DNA of 45,186 bases from Prevotella sp. CAG:755 (GCA_000431275.1 HF989205.1:1-45186), one strand, 5' to 3'; shown: positions 1 to 8,746, numbered from the stretch's first letter. The notes: generated by a model not told the origin, from the sequence alone. Numbers and translations are program-made.

Positions 1-7
1 GAAATAA

Positions 8-997
8 TTGCACTTCTATCTTGAAAGTTCACTCCGGACAGCCACCAACTACTACGCAGCCTGCCGCTCACTGGCGGGATTCCTGATGCAGCGCAACGGG
101 CACGCCGTTTTGCCGATGAAGGAAGTGACGGCTCAACTGATGGCCGAATATGAAGACTACCTGCTCACGGTACGCAAGATCCAACGGAACAGCTCTTCGG
201 CCTACATGCGCGCACTCCGCGCTGGCTACAACAGCCTCATGCCTCCCGAACGCCTCCGCCGACGCGACCCTTTCATCCACGTATACACCGGCATCGACCA
301 CACGGTCAAGCGGGCCATCGGCGTAGACGTCATTCGCCGCTTGGCTGGTCTCGACCTCACCAACCGCGAACTTATCCTGAGCCGCGACCTTTTCCTGTTC
401 AGTTTCTACGCGCGCGGAATCGCCTTCATCGATCTTGCCAAACTGACCCGGCGCAACGTGCGCGACGGACGTCTCACCTACCTGCGCAGCAAGACACGCC
501 AACCTCTCTCCGTGAAACTTGAACCACCCATGCGTGCCATTCTCAACAAGTACGCGCGCCTCAATCCGCCTTATCTCTTCCCAATCCTTCACAATTCCTA
601 TTTCGACCAAAGCGAATACAACAATGCCCTGCGCACCTATAACAACCACTTACACCGCCTCGGACAGCTTGCTGGCAGTCCGGCTCCGCTCTCGTCCTAT
701 GTGGCACGTCATTCTTGGGCCACTACGGCCAAACGGCTCGACATCGCGCTACGCGTCATCAGCGAAGCGATGGGCCACACCAGCGAGATGACCACACGCA
801 TCTACCTCGACTCCATCGGCCATGACCAGCTCGATGCCGCCAACCACCGCATCATGCGCGAAGTGACCGGGAAAAAGAACAGGCACAACCACCCGGCGTC
901 ACGCTCCAACCCGATGCATTTCTTCTGTGCGGAACCTGTCGCCTTACCCGGCTACACGTCCACCACGACACTCGAAATGGAAGACCCCGCACGCTGA
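8..997 (+). CDS. Tyrosine recombinase (integrase family), 5' end doubtful
   Basis: This is a site-specific tyrosine recombinase that would cut and rejoin DNA through a 3'-phosphotyrosine intermediate. Residues 1-100 form the SAM-like core-binding domain and the rest the catalytic domain. Visible active-site residues are Arg136 (ARGI), the lysine of RSKTR, Arg234 in YVARHSW (Tyr231 takes the place of the usual first histidine), His257 (MGH) and the nucleophile Tyr266 (IYLD). About 60 residues follow the nucleophile, more than usual. The reading frame is closed by a TAA at 5-7, directly before the TTG used here as start, so the first dozen or so residues expected in this family are missing. Either translation starts at TTG, or the gene is frameshifted or truncated at its 5' end. 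No inverted repeats or cargo genes are visible next to it, so its target (element excision or promoter inversion) cannot be inferred. Confidence 0.75.
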   Translation: MHFYLESSLRTATNYYAACRSLAGFLMQRNGHAVLPMKEVTAQLMAEYEDYLLTVRKIQRNSSSAYMRALRAGYNSLMPPERLRRRDPFIHVYTGIDHTVKRAIGVDVIRRLAGLDLTNRELILSRDLFLFSFYARGIAFIDLAKLTRRNVRDGRLTYLRSKTRQPLSVKLEPPMRAILNKYARLNPPYLFPILHNSYFDQSEYNNALRTYNNHLHRLGQLAGSPAPLSSYVARHSWATTAKRLDIALRVISEAMGHTSEMTTRIYLDSIGHDQLDAANHRIMREVTGKKNRHNHPASRSNPMHFFCAEPVALPGYTSTTTLEMEDPAR

Positions 998-1028
998 CAC
1001 ACCCTCCCTCGGCCGCAGGCATACGAAA

Positions 1029-1065
1029 CCGGCTCCCGTGCGGGCAAACTCGCAGGGGGAGCCGG
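1029..1065. terminator. Bidirectional hairpin terminator between convergent integrase and ilvC
   Basis: A 9-bp perfect stem (CCGGCTCCC at 1029-1037, GGGAGCCGG at 1057-1065) is flanked by AAA on the left and CTTT on the right. It lies between the ends of two convergent genes and could serve both. Confidence 0.6.
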
Positions 1066-1091
1066 CTTTCAGCGCGCTATGGATGCAACGC

Positions 1092-2135
1092 TCAGTTGTT
1101 CTCGGGACGGAGCTTGCGTACCGTCTCGCCCGTACGCCACATCTCGCTTTCGCGCAGGGCGCGGAGTTCTTCATTCAGTTTCTCACGATAGCCGGGTTTT
1201 GAGTTGCTGTCGATAGAATTCTGAGCCTCTTGACCACAAGCCACACTCTCATAAAGTTTCTCCATGACGGGTTTGATAGCATCGTGGAACGGTCCCATCC
1301 AGTCGAGTGCACCGCGCTGTGCCGTCGTCGAGCAATTGGCATACATCCAGTCCATACCGTGCGCGCCCACCATGGGCAGGAGCGACTGCGTGAACTCTTC
1401 CACGGTTTCGTTGAAAGCTTCCGAGGGTGTGTGCCCGTGCTCGCGGAGGGTCTCATACTGTGCCAAGAAAAGCCCCTGTATGGCGCCCATCAACGCGCCA
1501 CGCTCGCCGGTCAAGTCGGAGTAGACTTCGCGTTTGAAATCAGTCTTGAACATATATCCGGACCCGATGCCAATGCCCAAGGCCATTGTCCGCTCTTCGG
1601 CACGGCCCGTGGCGTCTTGGTAAACGCCGTACGAACTGTTCAGGCCGCGGCCTTCGAGGAACAGGGTGCGGAGCGAGGTACCCGAACCCTTAGGAGCGAC
1701 GAGAATAACGTCGATGTCGGCGGGAGGAACGATGTGCGTGCGCTCTTTATAGGTGATGGCGAAACCATGAGAGAAATAGAGCGCTTTTCCCGCAGTGAGA
1801 TAAGGCTTTATGTGAGGCCACACCTCGATTTGGGCAGCGTCGCTGAGCAACATGCAAACGATGGTACCGCGCTGAGCTGCCTCTTCGAGTGAGAAAAGAG
1901 TCTCGCCAGGAACCCAACCGTCGGCCACGGCCTTCTCATAAGTCTTTCCGGGACGCTGCCCGACAATGACATTGAAACCGTTGTCGCGCAAGTTGCAAGC
2001 CTGGCCCGGGCCTTGAATCCCATAGCCGAGAACGGCGATCGTCTCGTCTTTTAAGACCTCTCGGGCTTTGTCCAAGGGGAATTCCTCGCGTGTGGCGACT
2101 TCTTCTATCACTCCGCCGAAATTAATTTGTGCCAT
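1092..2135 (-). CDS. ilvC: Ketol-acid reductoisomerase
   Basis: It converts acetolactate or acetohydroxybutyrate to the dihydroxy acid using NAD(P)H and Mg2+, the second common step of valine and isoleucine synthesis. The N-terminal Rossmann motif is VLGYGIQGPG, followed by the cofactor-specificity loop around GQRPGKTYEKA. The 347-residue length fits a single-knot (class I) enzyme. The start is set at MAQINFGG. An open frame continues 51 codons upstream, but it runs through the spacer behind the thioesterase gene and has no family resemblance. It is the last gene of the ilv operon, 79 bp after the thioesterase gene, and is followed by a terminator hairpin. Confidence 0.96.
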   Translation of the reverse strand: MAQINFGGVIEEVATREEFPLDKAREVLKDETIAVLGYGIQGPGQACNLRDNGFNVIVGQRPGKTYEKAVADGWVPGETLFSLEEAAQRGTIVCMLLSDAAQIEVWPHIKPYLTAGKALYFSHGFAITYKERTHIVPPADIDVILVAPKGSGTSLRTLFLEGRGLNSSYGVYQDATGRAEERTMALGIGIGSGYMFKTDFKREVYSDLTGERGALMGAIQGLFLAQYETLREHGHTPSEAFNETVEEFTQSLLPMVGAHGMDWMYANCSTTAQRGALDWMGPFHDAIKPVMEKLYESVACGQEAQNSIDSNSKPGYREKLNEELRALRESEMWRTGETVRKLRPENN

Positions 2136-2214
2136 TTTCAATTGTGGATTGTGGGCGATGCTGCCAACGCACGGCGTCCGGCGCACACCGTCCGGGTTAA
2201 ACGATTTATTTGAA

Positions 2215-2991
2215 CTACTCTTTGTCTTTCTCGTAAGGTTTGAACGTAATTTCAGCACGGACGGCCACTTCTTCGCGCTCACCGACACGTTTGCAAATCT
2301 CGACGGCTGTGATGCCGGGAGCCTTTTCCTCGGTGTAGAGCGTCAGTTCGTCGCCACACATCGCTTCGACACTATATGCCACCTCCAAGCGCGAAATGCC
2401 ATGCGTGGCATACAGAGACTGCGGAAAGAGGTTCAGTATCAACTCGATATAACGAATGGAATTGAAATGTCCGTTGATGTCGATGTCTGTATAGCGGGCG
2501 GTATACGTCATAGCCGGAACGTCACGTTTCACACGGATACGGCCCGGCGCGGTGACGGGACAGTCGCGTCCCTCTACCAAGATACGACGGAACCGTTCGT
2601 CTGCCAGTTTTTCAAGGTCGACGGGACGCCGCGTCTGCTTGTCGATAAGCGCCCAGATCGTCAGTGCGTAGCCAATCGGATGGCCATCGGCGGCCCGTAA
2701 GGCGTAGAGGCGGTCGGTGAAAAGGCGATACAGGCTCGCCACCCACGTTTCAAGCGTGAAACGTTCGCCCGTCCGGGGCATCTCGTCCAGCTCAACCACC
2801 ATCCGCGAGAGCACCCAGGCATAAGCGTCGTCATCCACGCGGTTATAGCCAAAGCCATGGGTCGTCGCATGAAGGCTGGCACAACGCAGGAGCAAGTTTC
2901 CGAGCACCCCCCAAGAGAGCCGGCCCGTAAAGTCCTCCTGAAAAGGTTCTACCTCAAAGTCGTAGCACCCAACGAAAGCTTCTTTGTCCAT
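2215..2991 (-). CDS. Acyl-ACP thioesterase (FatA/FatB type)
   Basis: This family hydrolyses acyl-ACP (sometimes acyl-CoA) to release a free fatty acid in the cytoplasm. The 258-residue protein has two hot-dog halves. The second contains DIDINGHFNSIRY, which matches the plant and bacterial FatA signature D-x-N-x-H-x-N carrying the catalytic Asn and His. A second landmark is RLEVAYSVEAMCGDEL in the C-terminal half. It sits inside the branched-chain amino acid operon, 12 bp after ilvN and 79 bp before ilvC, and is co-oriented, so it is probably co-transcribed. Its substrate is unknown. The context suggests, without proving, a link to branched-chain acyl groups derived from valine, leucine and isoleucine keto acids. 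Confidence 0.88.
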   Translation of the reverse strand: MDKEAFVGCYDFEVEPFQEDFTGRLSWGVLGNLLLRCASLHATTHGFGYNRVDDDAYAWVLSRMVVELDEMPRTGERFTLETWVASLYRLFTDRLYALRAADGHPIGYALTIWALIDKQTRRPVDLEKLADERFRRILVEGRDCPVTAPGRIRVKRDVPAMTYTARYTDIDINGHFNSIRYIELILNLFPQSLYATHGISRLEVAYSVEAMCGDELTLYTEEKAPGITAVEICKRVGEREEVAVRAEITFKPYEKDKE

Positions 2992-3003
2992 AGCGTAAGG
3001 AAT

Positions 3004-3570
3004 TTACTTTTCTTCAACATGCAGGTTGTGCCATTCATACTCAGTGCGACGCAGCGCCAGATAGTCGTGCAGTTCCTCGCGGTGACTCTTTGTGACGGCA
3101 ATTGCTCCTGAGCGGACGAACTGCAACAGTCCGCCGCTCTCACGCAACTTACGGTAGAGTTCACTGACTTCCTCGGGAAGGCCCTCCTGAGAGACGATGG
3201 AATACGTGGAATTGACCTCGACAATCTTTCCGTCGTGCAAGCGGATGGCTTTCGATATGCTCCGGTCGGCCGTCAGTTTTGCCGTGGAAATCTTGAAGAG
3301 TGCCGACTCCATGATAAATATCTCCTGATTCGTGAAGTAGCTCGCCTGGATAACGTCTATCTTCTTTTCGATTTGCTTGGTAACTTTCTGGATCGTGTCT
3401 TCATCGCAATAGCACGTGATGGTGTAGCGGTGGACATTTTCCACGCCCGAAGCCGAAACATTGAGGCTTTCGATGTTGATTTGCCGACGGGTGAACACCG
3501 TGGTCACTTGATTGAGCAATCCGGCTAAGTTTTCGCTGAAAATAATGAGTGTATAAAGTGTCTTTTCCAT
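3004..3570 (-). CDS. ilvN: Acetolactate synthase regulatory (small) subunit
   Basis: This is the small subunit of acetohydroxyacid synthase. It activates the catalytic subunit and confers valine feedback inhibition. Residues 3-75 form an ACT domain (YTLIIFSENLAGLLNQVTTV, then the glycine-containing turn SASGVENVHR). The remainder is the C-terminal activation domain. At 188 residues it is slightly longer than enterobacterial IlvN or IlvH (about 100-165), as in other Bacteroidetes. Only 4 bp separate it from the end of ilvB, so the two are surely co-transcribed. Confidence 0.94.
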   Translation of the reverse strand: MEKTLYTLIIFSENLAGLLNQVTTVFTRRQINIESLNVSASGVENVHRYTITCYCDEDTIQKVTKQIEKKIDVIQASYFTNQEIFIMESALFKISTAKLTADRSISKAIRLHDGKIVEVNSTYSIVSQEGLPEEVSELYRKLRESGGLLQFVRSGAIAVTKSHREELHDYLALRRTEYEWHNLHVEEK

Positions 3571-3574
3571 GAGG

Positions 3575-5311
3575 CTAATACTCTTTCTTTATTTCGAGCA
3601 ACATATCGTCGACGTCGCATCCGGGACAACACATAGGCAACACCTCGCCTTCAGATATTACGGCGACTTGGAGCAGATAGGCACCCGGAGTGGCTAACAT
3701 GGTGTCGATAGCTTCGTCTAGCTGCTCACGTTCTGTCACGGTGGCGCTCGGAATGCCGTAAGCGTCGGCTATCTTCTCATAGTCGGGGTTCATCATCGGC
3801 GTGAAGGAATAGCGACGGTTGAAAAATAGTTCTTGCCACTGCCGGACGTTGCCCAGATAATTATTATTCAGCAGGATGATTTTCACAGGGCTACCCTGTT
3901 CCATAATAGTCCCGAGTTCTTCAATCGTCATTTGGAACCCGCCATCACCCAGGATGAGGCAGACGGTTCGGTCGGGCGCACCGAACGTGGCGCCGATAGC
4001 GGCCGGAAGCCCGAATCCCATTGTGCCCATTCCGCCCGACGTGACGATACTCAGCGGCCGGCTGAACTTGAAATAGCGTGCCGAGAGCATTTGGTTCTGA
4101 CCGACGTCGGTCACGAGAATCGCCTCATGGTTCGTGTGTTCCGATACTTTACGCGCCACCTCGCCCATGCGGATCGGTCCGGATGCAGGATGAATTTCGG
4201 GCTGAATAACGAGCGTATCCTCGCGTTCGTCGTACGGACGGAAGGCTTCTCTCCACGCCGGCCGCTCAGCCGGGTCCAGCATTTCCGTCACTGCGGCCAC
4301 CGTTTCCTTACAATTACCGAGCACGGCGACATCTACGGCCACGTTTTTGTTCACCTCGGCCGGGTCGATGTCAAAGTGAATCTTCCGTGCTTGACGGGCA
4401 TACGTGGCGAGATTGCCAGTCACACGGTCATCAAAACGCATACCGATAGCGATGAGCAGGTCGCAGCGTTGTGTCATCGTATTGGCACTCAGACTGCCAT
4501 GCATTCCGAGCATTCCCACGTTTAAGGGATGATCGCTTGGAAGGGCGGACAGACCGAGCAGCGTACAGCCCGCAGGAGCGCCGATCTTTTCGATAAACGC
4601 CCGCACTTCCTGCTGCGCACCGCCCAGTTCGACACCCTGCCCGATGAGGACGAGCGGTCGTTCAGACGCGTTGATGAGTGCGGCAGCCTCTTCGAGAGAA
4701 TTTTTCGACGTCGGAGGTACGGGCACGTAGCTACGGATAAAGTTGACGCGAATAGGCTCATACTCTACGGTCTCAGTCTGTGCGTTCTTCGCAAAGTCGA
4801 GCACGACCGGACCAGGACGGCCCGAACTGGCTATGTAGAAAGCCCTGCTCACAGCCCAAGCCACATCGCGGGCACTACGTATCTGGTAGGACCACTTGGA
4901 GATAGGCTGCGTCATGTTGACGACGTCACACTCCTGAAAGGCGTCGGTCCCGAGCAGCGAGGCGCCGACTTGGCCTGTGATGACAACGAGCGGCGTGCTG
5001 TCAAGCATGGCGTCGGCTATGCCCGTCACGGTATTTGTAGCTCCCGGTCCACTCGTCACAAGGCACACACCAACTTTGCGGCTGACGCGGGCATAGCCTT
5101 CGGCGGCGTGCACGGCACCCTGTTCATGACGGACTAGGATGTGGTTCAGTTGGTCACGGTAGTCATAAAGTGCGTCGAAGACTGGCATGATGGCACCGCC
5201 GGGATAGCCGAAAAGTGTCGTCACGCCGTGGGCCACCAACGAACGCATCAGGATTTCCCCACCGGTAAGTATTTCTTTCGACATAGGATATCTGTTTTTT
5301 TCGTTATACAT
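3575..5311 (-). CDS. ilvB: Acetolactate synthase catalytic (large) subunit, biosynthetic type
   Basis: A thiamine-diphosphate enzyme that condenses two pyruvates, or pyruvate with 2-ketobutyrate. The N-terminal domain carries the catalytic Glu in HEQGAVHAAEGYAR. The ThDP-Mg site is GDGGFQMTIEELG followed by NNNYLG in the C-terminal third, and a FAD-type middle domain lies between them. The length of 578 residues is normal. The start may be the internal ATG at 5284 (MSKEILTGGEIL), which fits family N-termini better than the upstream ATG at 5311. An oddity is the C-terminus, PMCCPGCDVDDM, with Cys561, Cys562 and Cys565 where most family members have PM-x-PPG. It lies 129 bp downstream of ilvD. 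Confidence 0.95.
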   Translation of the reverse strand: MYNEKNRYPMSKEILTGGEILMRSLVAHGVTTLFGYPGGAIMPVFDALYDYRDQLNHILVRHEQGAVHAAEGYARVSRKVGVCLVTSGPGATNTVTGIADAMLDSTPLVVITGQVGASLLGTDAFQECDVVNMTQPISKWSYQIRSARDVAWAVSRAFYIASSGRPGPVVLDFAKNAQTETVEYEPIRVNFIRSYVPVPPTSKNSLEEAAALINASERPLVLIGQGVELGGAQQEVRAFIEKIGAPAGCTLLGLSALPSDHPLNVGMLGMHGSLSANTMTQRCDLLIAIGMRFDDRVTGNLATYARQARKIHFDIDPAEVNKNVAVDVAVLGNCKETVAAVTEMLDPAERPAWREAFRPYDEREDTLVIQPEIHPASGPIRMGEVARKVSEHTNHEAILVTDVGQNQMLSARYFKFSRPLSIVTSGGMGTMGFGLPAAIGATFGAPDRTVCLILGDGGFQMTIEELGTIMEQGSPVKIILLNNNYLGNVRQWQELFFNRRYSFTPMMNPDYEKIADAYGIPSATVTEREQLDEAIDTMLATPGAYLLQVAVISEGEVLPMCCPGCDVDDMLLEIKKEY

Positions 5312-5366
5312 TGAGATGTGAAGCCGGGAAGGCGGTTTTACGGAAGTACTGACCGTTTCCCTCAGT

Positions 5367-5392
5367 CGCCGACTCGTTTTTCCTAGTCGGCG
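5367..5392. other. Hairpin in the ilvD-ilvB spacer
   Basis: A perfect 8-bp stem (CGCCGACT at 5367-5374, AGTCGGCG at 5385-5392) has a 10-nt T-rich loop. A further GTCGCCGAC copy lies just to the right near 5406. It may be an mRNA-processing or partial-termination structure that tunes ilvD relative to ilvB. No U-run typical of a full terminator follows on the minus strand. Confidence 0.4.
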
Positions 5393-5440
5393 TCCCGTAA
5401 GCCAGAGTCGCCGACCCGCATTCTTCGACCTGTCGTCAGG

Positions 5441-7240
5441 TCATATCAGGCGGACGCCGCCCTTGTCTGCCGAACTCACCATTGAAGCATAGGCACGCAG
5501 CGCTTTTGACACTTCTCGCAGCCTTGTAACAGGCGCCATAGGGCGCGAGGCAAGTTCCTCATCGCTCAGGCGCACATTGATGCTGCGTGCAGGGATGTCG
5601 ATGTCGATGATGTCTCCGTCAACTATTTTGCCGATGTTTCCGCCAGCCGCGGCCTCAGGCGAGATGTGCCCAATGCTCAGACCGGATGTGCCGCCCGAAA
5701 AACGGCCGTCCGTGATGAGGGCACAAGCCTTGCCCAAGTGGCGGCTCTTGATGTACGACGTGGGATAGAGCATCTCTTGCATGCCCGGCCCGCCCTTAGG
5801 ACCTTCGTGCGTGATAACCACCACGTCGCCCGCGGCAACACGCCCGCCGAGGATGCCCTCACATGCTTCTTCCTGAGAGCAGAACACGCGCGCCGGGCCG
5901 CTGAATTTCCAGATGCTCTCGTCGACGCCGGCAGTCTTGACGACGCATCCGTCCTGCGCGATGTTGCCATAAAGCACGGCGAGGCCGCCGTCCTTGCTGT
6001 AAGCATGGGCAAGGTCGCGGATACAACCGGCAGCACGGTCAGTGTCGAGCGACGGCCACCGCGTGGCGTGCTGCCCCATCTGGTTACAGAAGTGCCCACA
6101 GGGCGCGCTATAATAGATGCGGTCAGCTTCGGGGTCGAGTTCGGTCCGCATGATGCTGTACCTGTCGATGTCCTCACCCAGCGTAGCCCCGTTGACACGG
6201 CGCACGGAACGGTCAAGCAAGTCGCCCTTGGCAAGCTCGCCGAGGATGCCGAGCACGCCGCCGGCGCGGTTGCACTCCTGAACGGAGTACTTCTGCGTGT
6301 TGGGGGCCAGCTTGCACAGGCAAGGCACGTGGCGGCTCAGGCGGTCAATGTCGGCCAGCGTGAAATCGACGCCAGCCTCTTGTGCCACGGCGAGCAGATG
6401 AAGCACCGTATTGGTGGATCCGCCCATCGCTATGTCGAGCGTCATGGCATTCAAGAACGCCGCGCGCGTCGCTATACTCCGCGGAAGCACGCGCTCATCT
6501 CCTTCTTCGTAATACCTCATCGCATTTTCCACAATCAGTTTCGCTGCGTCACGGAAAAGCTGCGTACGGTTCACATGAGTGGCCAAGATAGTACCGTTGC
6601 CGGGTAAAGAAAGCCCCAAGGCCTCGGTGAGGCAGTTCATGGAATTGGCGGTGAACATGCCGGAGCAACAGCCGCATCCCGGACAGGCGCGGTTTTCGAT
6701 TTCAGCCAGTTCCTCATCGCTGACACTGGTATCGGCGCCCTTGACCATAGCCGAGATCAAATCGACGTTCTCACCTTTCCACGTGCCAGCCTCCATGGGG
6801 CCGCCACTGACGAACACGGTTGGTATGTTAAGGCGCATGGCAGCCATGAGCATACCCGGAGTTATCTTGTCGCAGTTCGAGATACAAACGAGGGCGTCGG
6901 CCTTATGCGCATTGACCATATATTCTACACTGTCGGCTATAAGGTCACGGCTGGGCAGGGAGTAGAGCATCCCGTCGTGCCCCATGGCGATGCCGTCGTC
7001 GATGGCGATGGTATTGAATTCGGCTGCGTAGCAACCAAGGGCCTCGATCTCGCTTTTCACCAGTTGACCAACATCGTGAAGATGAGTGTGGCCCGGAACA
7101 AACTGGGTGAATGAATTAGCGATGGCTATAATGGGCTTGCCGAACTGCTCACGCTTCATGCCGTTGGCCACCCACAGGGCTCGGGCACCGGCCATGCGGC
7201 GACCTTGCGTACTGAATGAACTTCGTAACTGCTTTTTCAT
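5441..7240 (-). CDS. ilvD: Dihydroxy-acid dehydratase
   Basis: An iron-sulfur dehydratase that turns 2,3-dihydroxy-isovalerate or -methylvalerate into the 2-keto acid, the third common step of valine and isoleucine synthesis. The cluster cysteines are visible in [14 protein letters not shown] and [17 protein letters not shown]. The C-terminal family signature is [22 protein letters not shown]. The 599-residue length matches the short (about 600 aa) class of the IlvD/Edd family. It is the first gene of the minus-strand ilv operon, and a good Bacteroidetes promoter lies about 60 nt upstream. I see no leader peptide or T-box in the leader, so no attenuation signal is evident. Confidence 0.96.
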   Translation of the reverse strand: MKKQLRSSFSTQGRRMAGARALWVANGMKREQFGKPIIAIANSFTQFVPGHTHLHDVGQLVKSEIEALGCYAAEFNTIAIDDGIAMGHDGMLYSLPSRDLIADSVEYMVNAHKADALVCISNCDKITPGMLMAAMRLNIPTVFVSGGPMEAGTWKGENVDLISAMVKGADTSVSDEELAEIENRACPGCGCCSGMFTANSMNCLTEALGLSLPGNGTILATHVNRTQLFRDAAKLIVENAMRYYEEGDERVLPRSIATRAAFLNAMTLDIAMGGSTNTVLHLLAVAQEAGVDFTLADIDRLSRHVPCLCKLAPNTQKYSVQECNRAGGVLGILGELAKGDLLDRSVRRVNGATLGEDIDRYSIMRTELDPEADRIYYSAPCGHFCNQMGQHATRWPSLDTDRAAGCIRDLAHAYSKDGGLAVLYGNIAQDGCVVKTAGVDESIWKFSGPARVFCSQEEACEGILGGRVAAGDVVVITHEGPKGGPGMQEMLYPTSYIKSRHLGKACALITDGRFSGGTSGLSIGHISPEAAAGGNIGKIVDGDIIDIDIPARSINVRLSDEELASRPMAPVTRLREVSKALRAYASMVSSADKGGVRLI

Positions 7241-7302
7241 GCGTAGTGCTTCTCTATCTGATATTCCCGGAAGGGATACAGGATTTACAAACAGGTGTGT
7301 TG

Positions 7303-7333
7303 CAAAAATAAAGATTAAAGTTCACAAGACAAA
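7303..7333 (-). promoter_or_regulatory. Promoter of the ilv operon
   Basis: On the minus strand, -33 TTTG (7333-7330), a 19-bp spacer and -7 TATTTTTG (7310-7303) match the Bacteroidetes primary sigma-factor consensus. The predicted transcript starts near 7299, giving a leader of about 60 nt before ilvD. Confidence 0.75.
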
Positions 7334-7460
7334 CATTCTGCCACAGAATTTGGACATTGGCTTCAAATCGCGAGATAGCCGCCCTGCATAATTGCTCACA
7401 ACGACGACAAACGCGCAAAACCGAATACGCATCACCGCTGCTCCTACAACTGAAAACGAC

Positions 7461-7491
7461 GCGGGAGGACTGCCTTCTGGCGTCCTCCCGC
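7461..7491 (-). terminator. Terminator after mdh
   Basis: A perfect 10-bp stem (GCGGGAGGAC at 7461-7470, GTCCTCCCGC at 7482-7491) with an 11-nt loop is followed on the minus strand by GTCGTTTTC. It lies 24 bp beyond the mdh stop. Confidence 0.75.
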
Positions 7492-7515
7492 TGAATGTCT
7501 CGTGTTGACCCGTTT

Positions 7516-8517
7516 TTACTTGATATTCGGGTTGAGCTTGTTCCACTCCGAAATAGGAGGCAGGACGCCGAGGCCGATGACCTCGTCGCGTAGCTCGCAC
7601 AAGTGCTCGTAGCTCTTGTCAAGCGCAGCCTGCTCTTCGGGCGTACCGTTCAGGGCGGCGCAATGGCAGCCGTCGGCGGTGATCGATGTTTCCCAAGCCA
7701 TCATGATGTGATCATACTTATCGTTCGACACGTACGTGCCGGCCGGCCAGCGGAAAGTTTTGCCTCCCATTGCGGCACCTATCATCTCGATGGATACATA
7801 AGCAGGGCTCTGGAACGACGAACGGCCACGCAGGTTGATGATGTTGGCACCACCTTTCGTCACTTTCTGCTGGATTTCAGCCCATTGCTCTTTCGTGAGG
7901 GCGTCCGTACCGATCATGTCGATCAGCGGTTTGCCGTTCACCTTGGCTGTCGAAGCGAATACGGCCATCTGCTCTCCGTGGCCGCCATAGGTACGGCAGT
8001 TTTCCACACTGTCGAGGGCTACGCCAAAGTGCTTGGCCAACTCGCTGCGGAGACGCGTCGAGTCAAGCGCGGCCAGCGTCGTCACCTGCGAAGGCTTCAA
8101 TCCGGAATACAGGAGGGTGATCAATCCCGTAATGTCAGCCGGGTTGAAGATCACGACGATATGCTTCACGTCGGGGCAATACATTTTCACATTCTTGCCG
8201 AATTCCTCTGCGATGGCGGCATTACCTTTAAGCAAGTCTTCACGGGTCATGCCGGCCTTACGGGCTGCGCCACCCGAATTGACGATATACTTGGCACCGG
8301 TGAGGGCTTCCTTGATGTCAGACGTGAACGTCACATTAACACCTTCGAAGCCGCAGTGGAACATTTCCTCGGCCACACCTTCCAGACCCGGAGCGTAAGG
8401 GTCGTAGAGGCATACGTTAGGCGTCAATCCCATCATGATAGCCGTTTGGGCCATGTTGGAACCAATCATGCCGGCTGCGCCGACGATGGTAAGTTTGTCG
8501 TTTGTTACGAAGTTCAT
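7516..8517 (-). CDS. mdh: Malate dehydrogenase
   Basis: A cytoplasmic NAD-dependent enzyme that interconverts malate and oxaloacetate in central metabolism, used reductively in the Bacteroidales fumarate pathway. The dinucleotide-binding motif is IVGAAGMIGSN. The substrate loop contains RKAGMTREDLL, and further active-site residues lie in LAALDSTRLRSELA and the catalytic histidine in YGGHGEQMAVF. The 333-residue length is normal. It is monocistronic: it has its own terminator below and a promoter -7 element about 48 nt above the start. Confidence 0.93.
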   Translation of the reverse strand: MNFVTNDKLTIVGAAGMIGSNMAQTAIMMGLTPNVCLYDPYAPGLEGVAEEMFHCGFEGVNVTFTSDIKEALTGAKYIVNSGGAARKAGMTREDLLKGNAAIAEEFGKNVKMYCPDVKHIVVIFNPADITGLITLLYSGLKPSQVTTLAALDSTRLRSELAKHFGVALDSVENCRTYGGHGEQMAVFASTAKVNGKPLIDMIGTDALTKEQWAEIQQKVTKGGANIINLRGRSSFQSPAYVSIEMIGAAMGGKTFRWPAGTYVSNDKYDHIMMAWETSITADGCHCAALNGTPEEQAALDKSYEHLCELRDEVIGLGVLPPISEWNKLNPNIK

Positions 8518-8564
8518 AATAATAATACTATTTATGAGTAGTTATTTCGTTTCCTTTACCGGCA

Positions 8565-8572
8565 CAAAATTA
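8565..8572 (-). promoter_or_regulatory. Probable mdh promoter (-7 element)
   Basis: On the minus strand TAATTTTG (8572-8565) fits the -7 consensus. Nineteen bp further up the matching position reads TTCG instead of TTTG, so the -33 element is weak. The leader would be about 45 nt. Confidence 0.5.
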
Positions 8573-8683
8573 CGGAAAATAACCACGACAGCGAATTTTG
8601 GAGGCTTCAAAAAAAACAGAGGAACGTCATTTTTTGATATAATTTAACGGCGGTGCGCCACAGACGCCCAGCTGCTGAAAACA

Positions 8684-8746
8684 GTCACGGCTTCCGCTTT
8701 TTCTGTCACTGCTTCCGTAAGTCCGGTCACTGCTCCCATATCATCC
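8684..8746. repeat. Three 21-bp phased direct repeats in the mdh-ansA intergenic region
   Basis: The motif GTCAC(G/T)GCT(T/C)CC begins at 8684, 8705 and 8726, exactly 21 bp apart. Only about 12 of each 21 nt are conserved, which looks more like protein-binding sites on one face of the helix than slippage-type tandem repeats. They lie about 115-170 bp upstream of the mdh transcription start and about 250 bp upstream of ansA. The rest of this 467-bp gap holds no gene I can support. It also contains two copies of CAGGGCGTT (8749 and 8789). Confidence 0.5.

Noticed and set aside
7241..7300. Attenuator or leader peptide upstream of ilvD
   Set aside because: The leader of about 60 nt has no short frame rich in Ile, Leu or Val codons and no terminator-antiterminator pair.
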